This document shows, in pieces, positions 25,740-37,082 of a DNA stretch of 64,000 bases. The first letter of the stretch is position 1, and every line of letters starts with the position of its first letter. Source of the stretch: Circinella umbellata (taxonomy: Eukaryota > Mucoromycota > Mucoromycetes > Mucorales > Lichtheimiaceae). The notes under the pieces were generated by a model. The model had not been told where the DNA came from, did not search any database, and saw nothing but the letters and a program-made list of their open reading frames with translations. Position numbers and translations under genes: made by a program. The stretch is taken from positions 434,001 to 498,000 of the forward strand of contig JAIWNF010000032.1 in assembly GCA_025093555.1 (NCBI GenBank), read 5' to 3'.

Positions 25740-25824
25740 CCAAGTAGCAAAAGAAGTAATCGGAGAGAAACAAGGTATTTGAAATAAGTTCATAAAACTA
25801 AAACAAACAATATGTCTAACGTAA

Positions 25825-25965
25825 CTCAATAGCTTCGTTCACCGAGATATCTCACCTGATTGCTCGATTGGGTGGAAGCAAATCAAAGCCGATGGATACT
25901 GCGGTTTCCGTGCTCTTCTCTTGCGGTTCTATACCGCTTGTTTTTGGAAATGTTAAAAATACTTA
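25825..25965 (+). pseudogene. OTU cysteine-peptidase domain remnant
   Basis: A short open frame directly after the transposase reads SIGWKQIKADGYCGFRALLL and ends at a TAA shortly afterwards. D-G-x-C-G-F-R-A is the N-terminal catalytic motif of OTU-family deubiquitinating peptidases, with the Cys as nucleophile. The rest of the domain, including the catalytic His, is absent. MULE-type elements carrying peptidase domains (ULP1 or OTU) are known, so this is best read as the eroded 3' part of the same element; the adjacency supports but does not prove that. Confidence 0.5.
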
Positions 25966-26538
25966 ATAGAATCGCAACTTGTAACATGCATCAAAGTTTT
26001 TGGGCGAGTTGCGCTAATCGGGAGTAAACCACACTATAATTTAATAATCGTGTATCTAATTCTTATGAATCTTTATTCATATATGGAGATACCCAAGATG
26101 CTAGCAAAGAATAATTGATGAGATGCTGTATTGTAATATATATCAAGTTTCGTTTGTTGCAAGTCTTCGGTTCTGAAACAAAAAATCAGGAAATCTCAGA
26201 TGTGCAAAAACTGGGGGCTGACTGTAAATGTATAATAATCTCAATTTAATGTATACATTGTATATACGTATGCTTTGATATAATGTATGTATAATTTATT
26301 GATATTGTATCTATTGAAAATGAAAAAAAGGAACAAACCCTATTTCTAATGGATCATGAACGATGTATGCGAAAAGTGGCAAATCAAAAATATAACGTGA
26401 ATTATAATGTGTCTGTATGCATGTACGTAATAAAAAAAAACGTTATCACAAAGAAGAAAATGAAGATAAATAATTGTAGAAATAAATAGTGAATTATAAA
26501 ATAGAAAAACGTCAGAAGTAAAGACTGCCACTTTTTTT
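25966..26538. other. Spacer downstream of PDR transporter 2
   Basis: AT-rich DNA forming the 3' flank of the minus-strand ABC transporter. A minus-strand open frame at 26346-26531 is an AT-driven hydrophobic translation without support. No further feature is seen. Confidence 0.4.
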
Positions 26539-29500
26539 TTATCGTCTAGCCTTTCTCTTTAAGAAAGTAAAAAGAACGAAGCAAGTGATATTAAAAATAA
26601 AAAAACAAATCATAATACCTATATTATAAATGAATAAAAATTGTTAGCTTTCAACTTGTAAAGATAACATAATATCTGTATATTAAGTGTTATAAATGAC
26701 TTATGCTACTTGCCGAAATTTCGCCATTTGTGATTAGCATCCCATTGATACAATGAAGAATAATACTGTTTGCCCGAGGTGTATGCGCAATAAGAGCAAA
26801 TATCTGTAGCATTTAAATCCAAAATATATCCAGTAGCTCCATCTGAAAAATAATTGACTGTATATTCACCACATGTTTGACCTTTTGGTGGATAAAATTG
26901 GATCAAATCAAGCTCCTTACATTCAACAGATAAATTTTCCATTTCATTGGTTGCCAAACCTTCAAGATAATAATGAAACGGATCGAGCCAATACATCCAA
27001 GTACTCCAGAAACGAGGCATAGCAGTTGGAGTTTGCATTATACCAGCAAACAATATTAGCATGGAGATAACCAGAGGATTTATAACAGAAGCCATAGTGG
27101 GATGTTCAGAAACTGCAGCAATAACGAAACCAAGAGTAACAGCCCAACCGACGAAAACGGTAAACATAATAAAGAAATAACCGGAAGCCTCAGATGTGTT
27201 GACAAGACCAGCTGTCCAATAAAAACCAAACATGTAGAAGGCACAGATAACGACAATATAAGGGAGTTCAACAAGAATAGATGCAACAGCAAAGGGAGCC
27301 CAGCCATAAAAACGAGAAGCATATTCTCGACGAAAAAATAAACGCTCAGTCATGAATTTGGGCTGTGACAAAATAATCTATACATTATTTTTATTATAAA
27401 TAATTATTATTAGCAAAATATGGATTCAATCAGGCAATGTATTATTATTATTTTTCCGCGCACCAAATATAAATAACAAAAAAAAAAGTATTTACCAAAA
27501 TGACAGACATAACAAAGGTGGAAAGCAAAAAAAAGAGTCGGTTTTGCATATCTGAGGTCGTGTATGACATTTTCCAATATGTAAATCCAATAATCAAAGC
27601 AAGTGCTTCAAGTGTAATAAAACGACCAATATTATATTCAGGAGAACGCCAGTAGGCCTTATTGATACGTATGAACACATAATAGAACTGAGTCCAAAAA
27701 GGAGTAGCATAAGTAAGTGATTGTCGTTTAGGATGCTTATCAGCGACTTTATGAATTTCCTCCAATTCTTGTTCAAGTTCTTTAGCTTGTCGAGAGTTGG
27801 TCCAAATTTCGCCCCAATCGCGAGTAGCTTTTCCAGCAGTACCAGCACCAACGACTTCCAAAATGTATTCAGCAGGATTAGCATCTGGAGCGCAAGCAGG
27901 TCCACCATTTGATTCAAAATAATCAATCATAGTACGAGCATCCTTGCCGATTTCACCATAATAAGCGGTCTTACCACCACGGACGAGTAACAGCAAGTGA
28001 TCAAAATGCTCAAATAAAATGGCAGAGGGCTGATGTATAGTACAAAGAACGGGCCACCCACAGTCAGCTAATTTACGAATAAACCGAACAATATTAAAAG
28101 AGCTTTGGGCGTCCAAACCAGATGTGGGCTCATCCAAAAACAATAACTGAGGCTTAGCAACCAATTCCATGCCAATAGTAAGACGCTTGCGTTCTTCAAC
28201 AGAAATGCCGTTACCTTCTTCAAGGTTACCAATTTGAGCATCAGCAATATCTTCCATTTCCAAAAGTGTAATGATCTGTTCAACGTATTCATTTTTTTCT
28301 TTTATGGGAACATCTTTGTCTTGGCGTAAATAAGCGGAGAATCTCAAACCTTCTCTAACAGTAACCGCTGGCTGATGAATATCCATTTGTTCACAATAAC
28401 CAGTAATACGCTCAAAGTCGGACATCAATGCTTCATTATTCAAATAGACGTGACCCTCTACTTTACCAATGGTCTTACGTTTAGCCAATACATCAAGAAG
28501 AGTTGTTTTACCAGCACCAGAAGACCCCATAAGAGCAGTTAAATGACCAGGTTTGACAATACCAGAAATATCATTCAGTAAATGTAATGAGCCGCCCTTG
28601 AAAGGGACTTTGTAATGAATGTGTTGCCAAGAGAATGTTGTGCCAGTAGAGATATTGCCCATGTTGTTAGTAACATCTTGTTGACGCCTACGACGTTCAT
28701 TTTCTTCTTCTTTAGTGAGCAGCTTGGGAGCTTTTCCGGGTAAGTAAAACTTGGTAATAGCTCCACCTTTGCTGGCATCAGTCCATTCCATAAGTGCAGC
28801 AATAACGGCAGTAAAAAACAAAAAGTAGGCAACTACAGCAAGAAAATACGGAGCCCATTGTTGAGATGGCTCAAAACTAAGAGCTTCACGAAGGTAGTCA
28901 TCACCACGTACAAAACTTTCACCAACAACAGCTCCTTTCATTATACAGATTTTGTTTGCCCAGTCAGTATATGTTGGCCCAAAGGGAACGGCATTACCCA
29001 TGCCTTCACAAGAATATATTTGACCTCTCATCTCGTTAATAATGAGTGCCTTGTATGCATAACTTAAAGGGTTAATCCAGTAAATCCTAATAAAAAGTAA
29101 AAAAAAAAAAAAAACAAGAATAGCGTTTATTTTTTTTGTTCATAATGACATATTATATTCTCCATATATGTATAGAACTTACCAATATAACCAGGGATGC
29201 ATTGTTTTGTAAGGAATAACGTAGCCAGTATAAGTAATCATTGAAACTAAGAAAATACCAGAAATTTCTGTACCCAAATAAAAATTCTTGCAAATAGCAC
29301 CAAAGACACGGAAGAAGCCGTTCATCATCATGTTTAAGAAAAATAAAATAAGACAGTAACCAAACCATCGACCAGCATCCAAGTTGAGACCCATCATAAA
29401 GTATGAACAGAGGGCAAAAATGACAACTACAAATAACGATAAACATTTTAGTTAACTCTTTACATTTTTTTTATTATTTAGCTAATATACAGTGTATAGA

Positions 29501-31634
29501 GACATTCCAATAAATACCTTGTGCAATTGCATACGGAATATCCATGATAACTTGTGCAATATAAAAAGCAGATGGTTGGAACATAGCGAAATGTTTTTGT
29601 TTAGCCAAAATAGGTTTGCCAGTTAAATAGTTTACCATTTCCGTTTGAGAAATAAGCGAATTAAAAAGAAGGGCAAAAAACACAGCACCACCACGAGAGA
29701 AGGCACCAGTGGCATTCATAGGCATTTTATAAAAACATGAAGCAGATATCAGACCTTGAATAAAAATTGTACTGTAACGAGAGAAATTAGCATGGTGATC
29801 TTTGATAAGTAAATGATATTGACGGATGGTCAAGGCCATGACTTGTTGCCAGAAAGAACCAGTGTAAGGAGACTTCTTGGGTGCGCCTTTTTGATGTTCA
29901 GCAACGACAGCTTCCTTGAAATTTTCAGATGGGTTTTCACGCTGAACAAATTCTTCATACTCTGCCAGTTCTGCCATCATGCGCTTGTGTACATTGGATT
30001 CAATGTAGCAAGCTTGGAATTCAGAGGCGTGTTGTGGGGCAGTTTTATCAAAACCGGGTTTTATTTCACGCTCAACAGGATTACAAAGGCCCGTTAAAAA
30101 ATCAGGAACGGATTTACGAGGAGGACAATAGAAGCCAATATCTTCAAAATAAGTCTTTGCTTCATTAACTGGACCAAAATAAATAGTGTAGCCATTGTCA
30201 AGTAATAGAACTTTATCATATAGATCGAAAATGCTGCTGGAAGCTTGATATAGTGTAGATACCGTGGTCTTTTTAAAAACATCAGTCATAATACGAAGAG
30301 AGCGAACATAATCAAGAGCAGAGGCGGCATCGAGGCCACGAGTGGAACAGTCCCAACAGTTGATCGAACTTTGAGTAGTCATGACTTCAGCAATCGAAAG
30401 ACGTTTACGTTCGCCACCAGAAAGACCACGAACAAAAGCATTACCAACCATAGTAGGCATTTGTCTTGTCAAACCCAACATGTTACCGAGTAAAAATATG
30501 ATTTTTTCAACAAAATTGTTCTTGGTTTCATCGGGGAGACGACTACCAGGAGTTTTACATCGTAAAGCAAATTGTAGTGTTTGCCGAGTAGTAAGTCTAT
30601 AGTTTAGAGAAAAAAAAACAATTAGCATTTGTTGTCATAAGGCTGTCTGAAAATTTAATATATGAAATATTAGATAATGTAATATTTACGTTGGATAATG
30701 TTGATCTTCTTCCTCGTTATATATAACTTGACCACGATAATACTTTTCGAAAGTTTTAGGATCTATACCACCATAACTAACATCACCATCGATTTTTGTA
30801 TAAGATCCACGAACGTTTGCTAAAACTTTAAGCAGACTCGTGCACCCAGCACCTGGACGACCAAGGACAAGTAACATCTCGCCATCTTTACAAAAACCGT
30901 TAAGCCCACGTAAAATAGTTTTTTTGGATGGTTTTCTGCCAATACCAAAAAGCTTCCAAAATTGTAAAATATATTTCAAGTCACTCCAATTGGTATGAAT
31001 TGTATGCGCATCAGCACCAAGACCCTAATTAAAAAATAATGATAATCAATGTGATGTTTTGGATTGATAAAAAAAAAAGAGTAATGTTTGACGAGATTTT
31101 TAATAGATGAATGTTATATATACCTCAACTGTCAAATTTTTCCAAATCAAACCAAGGTGTTTAGGTACAAGACCAGCTTTATTAAATTGATTATTCATTC
31201 CGTGTAAAAATTCATCAAGATTGAATTCTTCTTGTTCAATAACACCTTCTTCTATTTTACTTGGATGTGTTGATTTTCGACTTATTTTCGAGAGTTCACG
31301 TTTAATTTCTTGGTATTCATCGATAGCAGCTATATAATAATAGTTCAAGAGCAAAAAATCAGTATGCATTATCAATACCTTTTTCTCAAAGTACTTTTTG
31401 CTCTTGTAATAATCTATTGTTTCAAGAATAATGATAATTTTACAGGAATATATAAAAGTAATACTAGAATAGCTTACCATCGATATCAACAGCATTAGCT
31501 TCCCTTTCACCATAAGTTCCTTTGGAACCAATATGTTCGAGTATCGTTTCAATGGACATCTTATTGTCACTATAAGGTGCCTGTTGAGTATGTTGCTGTT
31601 CCTGAAGTATATCTTTGACTTTATCTTTGTCCAT
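26539..31634 (-). CDS. PDR-type ABC transporter (ABCG), copy 2
   Basis: Paralogue of the gene at 13-18.5 kb, with the same NBD1-TMD1-NBD2-TMD2 order. Eight exons join in phase: 31478-31634, 31124-31329, 30690-31024, 29518-30596, 29183-29426, 27496-29086, 26714-27377, 26539-26618. They give 1451 residues starting MDKDKVKDILQEQQ. NBD1 has GRPGAGCTS, LSGGERKRLS and CWDCSTRGLDAAS; NBD2 has GSSGAGKTTLLD and LLFLDEPTSGLDAQ with the variant signature ISVEERKRLTIG. The last intron (26619-26713) uses a GC donor (GGCAAGT). Reading through it gives a false stop at NFGK, whereas splicing restores a C-terminus matching copy 1 (GIMICFFIFNITCF...KRKARR). Three introns of copy 1 are absent here. Likely plasma-membrane exporter; substrate unknown. 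Confidence 0.95.
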
Positions 31635-31848
31635 AGATCAGGATTATAATGAAATAAAACTTTTAAAAAGAGTTCGAAACAGATTGGAAAAAAAATGACA
31701 TCTGTAAAATTATTATATATATCTATAGAGACGGAAGCTTTTTTACACCGGCTTGAAGTAGTTCATAAGAGATGTATAGCCAATTTTACGGAGACGGGGG
31801 CAAATCGGACCGTTTTGTTCATTCATCGCCACGGGTTTACCTTAGTTT

Positions 31849-31871
31849 TTCCGCCAATTTTTTAAGCGGAA
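31849..31871. promoter_or_regulatory. Everted CCG repeat upstream of PDR transporter 2
   Basis: TTCCGC and GCGGAA are separated by 11 bp, 215-237 bp upstream of the start codon at 31634. Everted CCG/CGG half-sites are typical targets of Zn2Cys6 activators, including those controlling PDR transporters in yeasts (TCCGYGGA elements). The spacing here differs from that element, so function is inference. Confidence 0.3.
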
Positions 31872-34800
31872 TGAAATCTGCAAGCCAATCGCTTTGTATC
31901 AAATGTCTTGTTGATCACCTAACTCTGAAGGACTCCGCTGCCAAGTTAAACATGTTAGTGCCCTTATAAGTTGGGGCGATTCGTCTCGTTTTGTAAGTGA
32001 TTAATAAGACGATAGATCATCATTACTATTCATAACTTTTGATACCACTATGACATTAATATTTTGAAATTTATATTTCTTTTATTCCAAGTATTATTAA
32101 ATAAAATAGACGCCTTCTCACATTAATTAATTAAAAATCACCGTTGCACAATAAGAAGATAATTATTGTAATGGATCAAAAAGTTTTTATCCTTCTTTTT
32201 CCAAAACTGGAAATTTTCGTTTGAGCGAATTTTAAAGTTCAAATGATAATGACTCGGTAAATGCTTTCATGCTCAATGAATCACTTTCGGGAAGCTTGTA
32301 GCAAAAGAAAAAAACATATGCTTTTTGGCATTAAAAACGAATTCCGTACACCGAGATGTATGTACACATGTTAAGTCAGTACATGTAGCTTTTTGTCTCA
32401 TCCTTTTTTTGGTTCTCTTCTTTCAGCCTAAACTACAAATGATTTTTTTTTTGGGGGTGGAGATGAAGTTGAAGCACTTCTTCTTGTCCAATCTCTAATA
32501 ATACAATATGACCAAATTTTTGATAAGTAACATGCAAGATGGACGAAAAATAATTACTAATCTTAAGATTTACATTTCTTTCACTAACCAAGCACCTAAT
32601 ACTGTATACTAATTTGAACAACGCTTCAAATAAATAGAGCAGTTGTTTTTGACTGCTTATGCACCACCCGTATTATAGTACACATAATATGCAACTAGGT
32701 GTGCATACATTGTACTACGACATGCCTACCATGAAGAACACGAGATCAAATATTTTTTACCAACCATCATGATCATTCTTTTTCCACATGAAATTATTTT
32801 TCAATATAATCATTTAATTAAAGAGCAAGAATTATCTTTTATTTTCTTTGCAGTGCATGCAAAAAAATATATCTTAATACTCTATATATCCAATTGGGGT
32901 ATAATTATTATTTTTCACCATGTAGCAGAGGCAGTGATGACACGTGATTCAATGTGCCATGGTAAATAGAAAAAAAAAAGTTTATCGTTCGATTTAAACT
33001 TTTTACTTAATCCGTTATTCATCCCTGTTTTTTATTGGATCTTCTTCTCTTTCTTTTCTACATAACTTATATTAAGTCATTCGTTTATTAATTCTATTTA
33101 TCTTTTTAGCAATCAATAAAGTCGGTGTGTACATATTTACCCTAAATAATATTATATCTTAACTGGATGGATCAAATTGAAATTTCATTTCTTGGATCCA
33201 GGTAGGACAAGCACTATCTTATTATTATGTGATTGAATTCCGCCCGCCCCCCTTATTTTATTTTTTTTTTTTTGCCTTTTCACATACTCATTAGAAGCCT
33301 ACAATGTAAAGTAATGGTTGTACTCTATATTATTCAAGTTTGATTTTTTTTTTAAAAGTCATATACTAGTTATTTTATTTAGACAAGCAACATCGGAAGT
33401 TTATATATATATATTAAAAAACGTTCAGTATTGTAAAATTCATTTATAAAAGTGATTCGATAAATATTTATATAAAAACATGACGACACATTGCGTATAG
33501 ACATATATATTGTAATCGTGTACAACCATTTAATTATGATTTCCTATCGAATGTACTTCTTGGCATTTTTCAACTGTTGATTTTATTTTTGGTCCGTCAT
33601 TAACGATAATAAAAGTCATTATTTTTAAATCAACTTTTTAGTTTAAAGTAGTTTAGTAGTATACTTTATTAGGAAGGTATTTTCGCATGACCCTTAATTA
33701 TATGCATTAAAGGATCAACATATTCATAAGAAAAAGAAAAAGAGAGTTAATACGGAATGAAGCCGATCTGTCATTTGGGTGTTTTCACGTAATACAATAG
33801 CAACATATGAACCAAACGTGAAAGACTACGCCATCCGAAGAAAATCCCAAAACGAGTATAATCATATTTTAACATGCCAATGTTATTGCTGGTTCTTATT
33901 AGTCTGATGACGAATTTAGTGCGCATTCCATTATTATTATTATTATCGTTATCGTTATCAGTATTATTATTATCACTATTATAAAAAAAACAGACGTCTT
34001 ATCTTAATTTGCATGTATGTACAGTATATCTAAACAAACTAAATAAACAGGAGTAATATTTAAATATCTGAAGGCCCGATTAAAAATATGCGGGGTAGAT
34101 TATCTTTATTATTACAATAGTTGTCATTTCAACAATCAAGTAAGTTGTAGAAAAAGAAAAAGTAAGTGGGGTTAATACTATATAAGTGTACTACAATTTT
34201 ATATATCACTCAAAAAACATGGGACCTTTATTATATCTTCATGTGATTTAAGGGGACGTGCAGATTTATATAAAATAGGTTGTTTTGCAACAAATAATAA
34301 AAGAGGAACACATCAAAAAAGGTAATTTTAGACACGTGCATCTTTTTTTTTTTAAAAAAAAAGGAACACATCAAATTCAGTGTATATATTTATAAACTAT
34401 AACTTATTCTCGTCGGCGTAGAATTATAACATACATATACAGTTATTAACAAATAAAAGCAAATAAAAAACAAAAGGGAAAGAGGGGAGTTATGGAGTTT
34501 GAATTACATATAAGATATATGTATATATCGAAAGAAAAAAATAAAATAAAGAAACGTATAATATAGCTACAATGTTGTTGTCAGTTTGTTGTGTGTAGTG
34601 TTGTCGGGTATATAAAAAAAAAGTGAATGCATAATATGTATAAATTTGGTTGGTGTGTTGCTCTCGAATAAAAATATGACATAAGAAAAAAAGAAAAAGA
34701 GGAAATAAAGAATAAAAGTAATAAGAGAAGGACATATACACAAAGGGTCTAGAACAGTGAAAATAAAAATAAAAGGGTGAAGATGCAAAACGGAAATTTA

Positions 34801-35072
34801 AGGGATGTTCAGAAAGGTGGGGTAATAATATAAATATATATATGTCGGAGAGAAGATTATATATATGTATGTTTGATAGAAGGAGGCACGTAGAGTATAT
34901 AGTAAGAAGAGATGGGGGAATGAAAAAAAAGGGGGTCAACAAAATATGATATGATAATAACTTTGTGGGTATAAAAAGAAGAAGAAAAAAAAAGCATATA
35001 GTAATAAGTTTGTGAGAATATAATAATAATAATAATAATAATAACGAGTCAACATCCATCAATTTGTTATTT
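31872..35072. other. Intergenic region between PDR transporter 2 and the kinase
   Basis: About 3.2 kb of AT-rich DNA with microsatellite-like ATT/TTA runs. No splice-joinable coding sequence, tRNA-like cloverleaf or transposon end was recognised. The purine-rich stretch at 34490-35062 is the 3' flank of the kinase gene; its long minus-strand frame is a Phe/Leu/Ser-rich translation of that flank. Confidence 0.5.
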
Positions 35073-36477
35073 TTACGAAGATGTAGATGATATTATTGAA
35101 GAAGAAGGTGTTGGTGGCGTAGAAATTGCAGTAGCAGTAGTAGTATGATGTTTATTAGAATTAACAATAATATCATTAACTACTTGTTTGTTAACATAAG
35201 AAAAACAATCATCCTTATTATTGGATGATACAGAAGATGTAGGTGGGAATAATGAAGATAACCTTCGATCAGTTTGTGGTGTAGTAGGTGGTGATGGTGG
35301 GAAAATATCTTGAACTTTGGTGATGGTAGTAATCTTTATAGTATTTGCAACATTACTGTTCTCAAATTGTTCAACTTGAGGAGTACGTGTAAAATATCTA
35401 CAATTACGAATACTTGCTTCAAGCTCATCAAGACCAATGCGTCGTTGTGGATCAATACAAAAGATCTTTTTTAGAATAATATTCAATTCTTTTGAAATGG
35501 GTAAGATCTTGTATAAATAATTACGGTCTGCTAAATAAGCTCGAAAAGTTTCATCTTCAAGACATGCTTGACGCCATGGATTTCTTCCGGTAGCAATGTT
35601 AATTAATACTACACCTAAAGCCCAAATATCATTGGGTGCAGTAGCATAACCAGTAAGATTGGCAAGATCATCACCTTGACATTCTATATATTATTATTAT
35701 CGGTACCACCAACAATGAGAAAAAAAAAGCCGCCAAAACTTTAATTAGTATTATTATTATTATTATTTTCATTTCAGGTGATCATGTAAACAAGGAAATG
35801 TATCACAAATGTGAAATCGGGAAATTATAATATTCCAAATTTATATATATTTATAAAGACCTTCAAAAATAATGGGGTCTGTGCTTTTTTTTTTTAATTA
35901 TTTACGTACCTGGTGAAAAATAAAATGTACTTCCACAACCATAATCCTTGGCAATCGGTTCTGAAGTAGCTAAACCAAAATCGGCTAACTTGAGTGTTTG
36001 TCCTTGGTCAAAGACCAAAATATTTTCTGGTTTAAGATCCCGGTGATAAACATTATGATCATGACAATACCTCAAAGCATTTATTAATTGTAAGAAAACG
36101 CGTCGGATACGATCATGATGACCATAATATATATTGCGTTCGGTAATAGCAGTAAATAGGTCGCCTTCGGAACTATGCTCAAGAACGACATGCATGAACT
36201 GATTTTGTTTGACAATGTGTTCAAGTCGGATGATGTTTGGATGTGAGAGTTTGGCGTGAAGTGTCATTTCACTCCGCTGGAGAGATCTTTGACGACTGTC
36301 CAAACCCTCTTGTACTAATGTCTTGACAGCATAATGTTGCTTGTTTCGAATATCATGAGCAAGATACACTCGACCATATGCACCTATTCCAAGTGTTTTA
36401 ACTATCTCAAGGTTTTCATGAACCATTGTTCCTGCCGGGAGAATAGAAGACATAGTGTTGTTACTTTTGTTGACCAT
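35073..36477 (-). CDS. Ser/Thr protein kinase, Ran1/Pat1-Sks1/Vhs1-like
   Basis: Two exons, 35910-36477 and 35073-35683, join in phase to 392 residues. The kinase domain covers about residues 20-290. It has the Gly loop GIGAYGRVYLA, ATP Lys in YAVKTL, catalytic loop YHRDLKPENIL, DFGLA, and a P-site segment CGSTFYFSPECQGDD. Subdomain IX-like NDIWALGVVLINIATGRNPW and the following DETFRAYL and ILPISKELN segments are hallmarks of the Ran1/Pat1, Ksp1, Sks1 and Vhs1 group. S. pombe Ran1 represses meiosis and budding-yeast relatives act in nutrient signalling. The C-terminal 100 residues are Ser/Thr/Pro-rich and disordered. It is divergent from the antiporter gene, with 605 bp between the start codons. 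A sexual or nutritional role is inference. Confidence 0.85.
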
Positions 36478-37082
36478 AATGTTGTTTACAATGATATATG
36501 TATATTTAATATTATACGTTTACAATAGATGTTATATAGATAAAGTAAATCAAGACGAATTTATATAATTAAATGAGAAAGAAAAAAAGGCATATAAAAC
36601 ACGCAGAGAAAAAAAAAGAAAAGAAAAGAGAAAAGACGATGAAGTGATGGGCCCCTTTTATATTTTTTTTTTTTTTATTTTCGCTTTTGGGAAACAATCC
36701 GTTTATAGGAATCCACTTTTATGCACTTAAAAAATTTTGGGGGGTAGGAAGTTCAAATGATAAAAAAAAAAGTGGGGGACCGAGAACTTTTTAGTCACCA
36801 GAGCAATAATTTCATAGCAACAATATATACACTCGAGCATGCACAAGCATTTTTTCTTTCTTTTTCTTTTTTAGCACTTAATCTTTGAAGACAGTTAGTG
36901 GTCCGCGTTGTTGTTACTCTTACAATCCTTTCTGTATTTCTTTATTATTATTATAGTGTGTGTCTTACCTTTTTGCCACCAAAAAAAGTAAAAAGAACAA
37001 TACTTTATTCTCTCTTATTATTATTTTTCCCTTCTAATCCCCCCTCCGCCCCTCTCTCGCCATTGTTCTTAACCCCCCATAA
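36478..37082. promoter_or_regulatory. Divergent intergenic region, kinase / antiporter
   Basis: 605 bp between two start codons on opposite strands. It holds long A- and T-runs (36661-36676 and others) and a pyrimidine-rich stretch just before 37083 (CCCTTCTAATCCCCCCTCCG) that resembles a fungal transcription-start region. No specific site is identified. Confidence 0.4.

Noticed and set aside
26706..26713. Stop codon after RNFGK as the end of PDR transporter 2
   Set aside because: Lies inside a GC-AG intron; the paralogue's exon structure and frame closure place the true stop at 26539-26541.
34490..35062. 190-codon minus-strand frame rich in Leu, Phe, Ser and Tyr
   Set aside because: It begins right after the kinase stop codon and is a translation of purine/pyrimidine-biased 3' flank; no domain and no amphipathic pattern.
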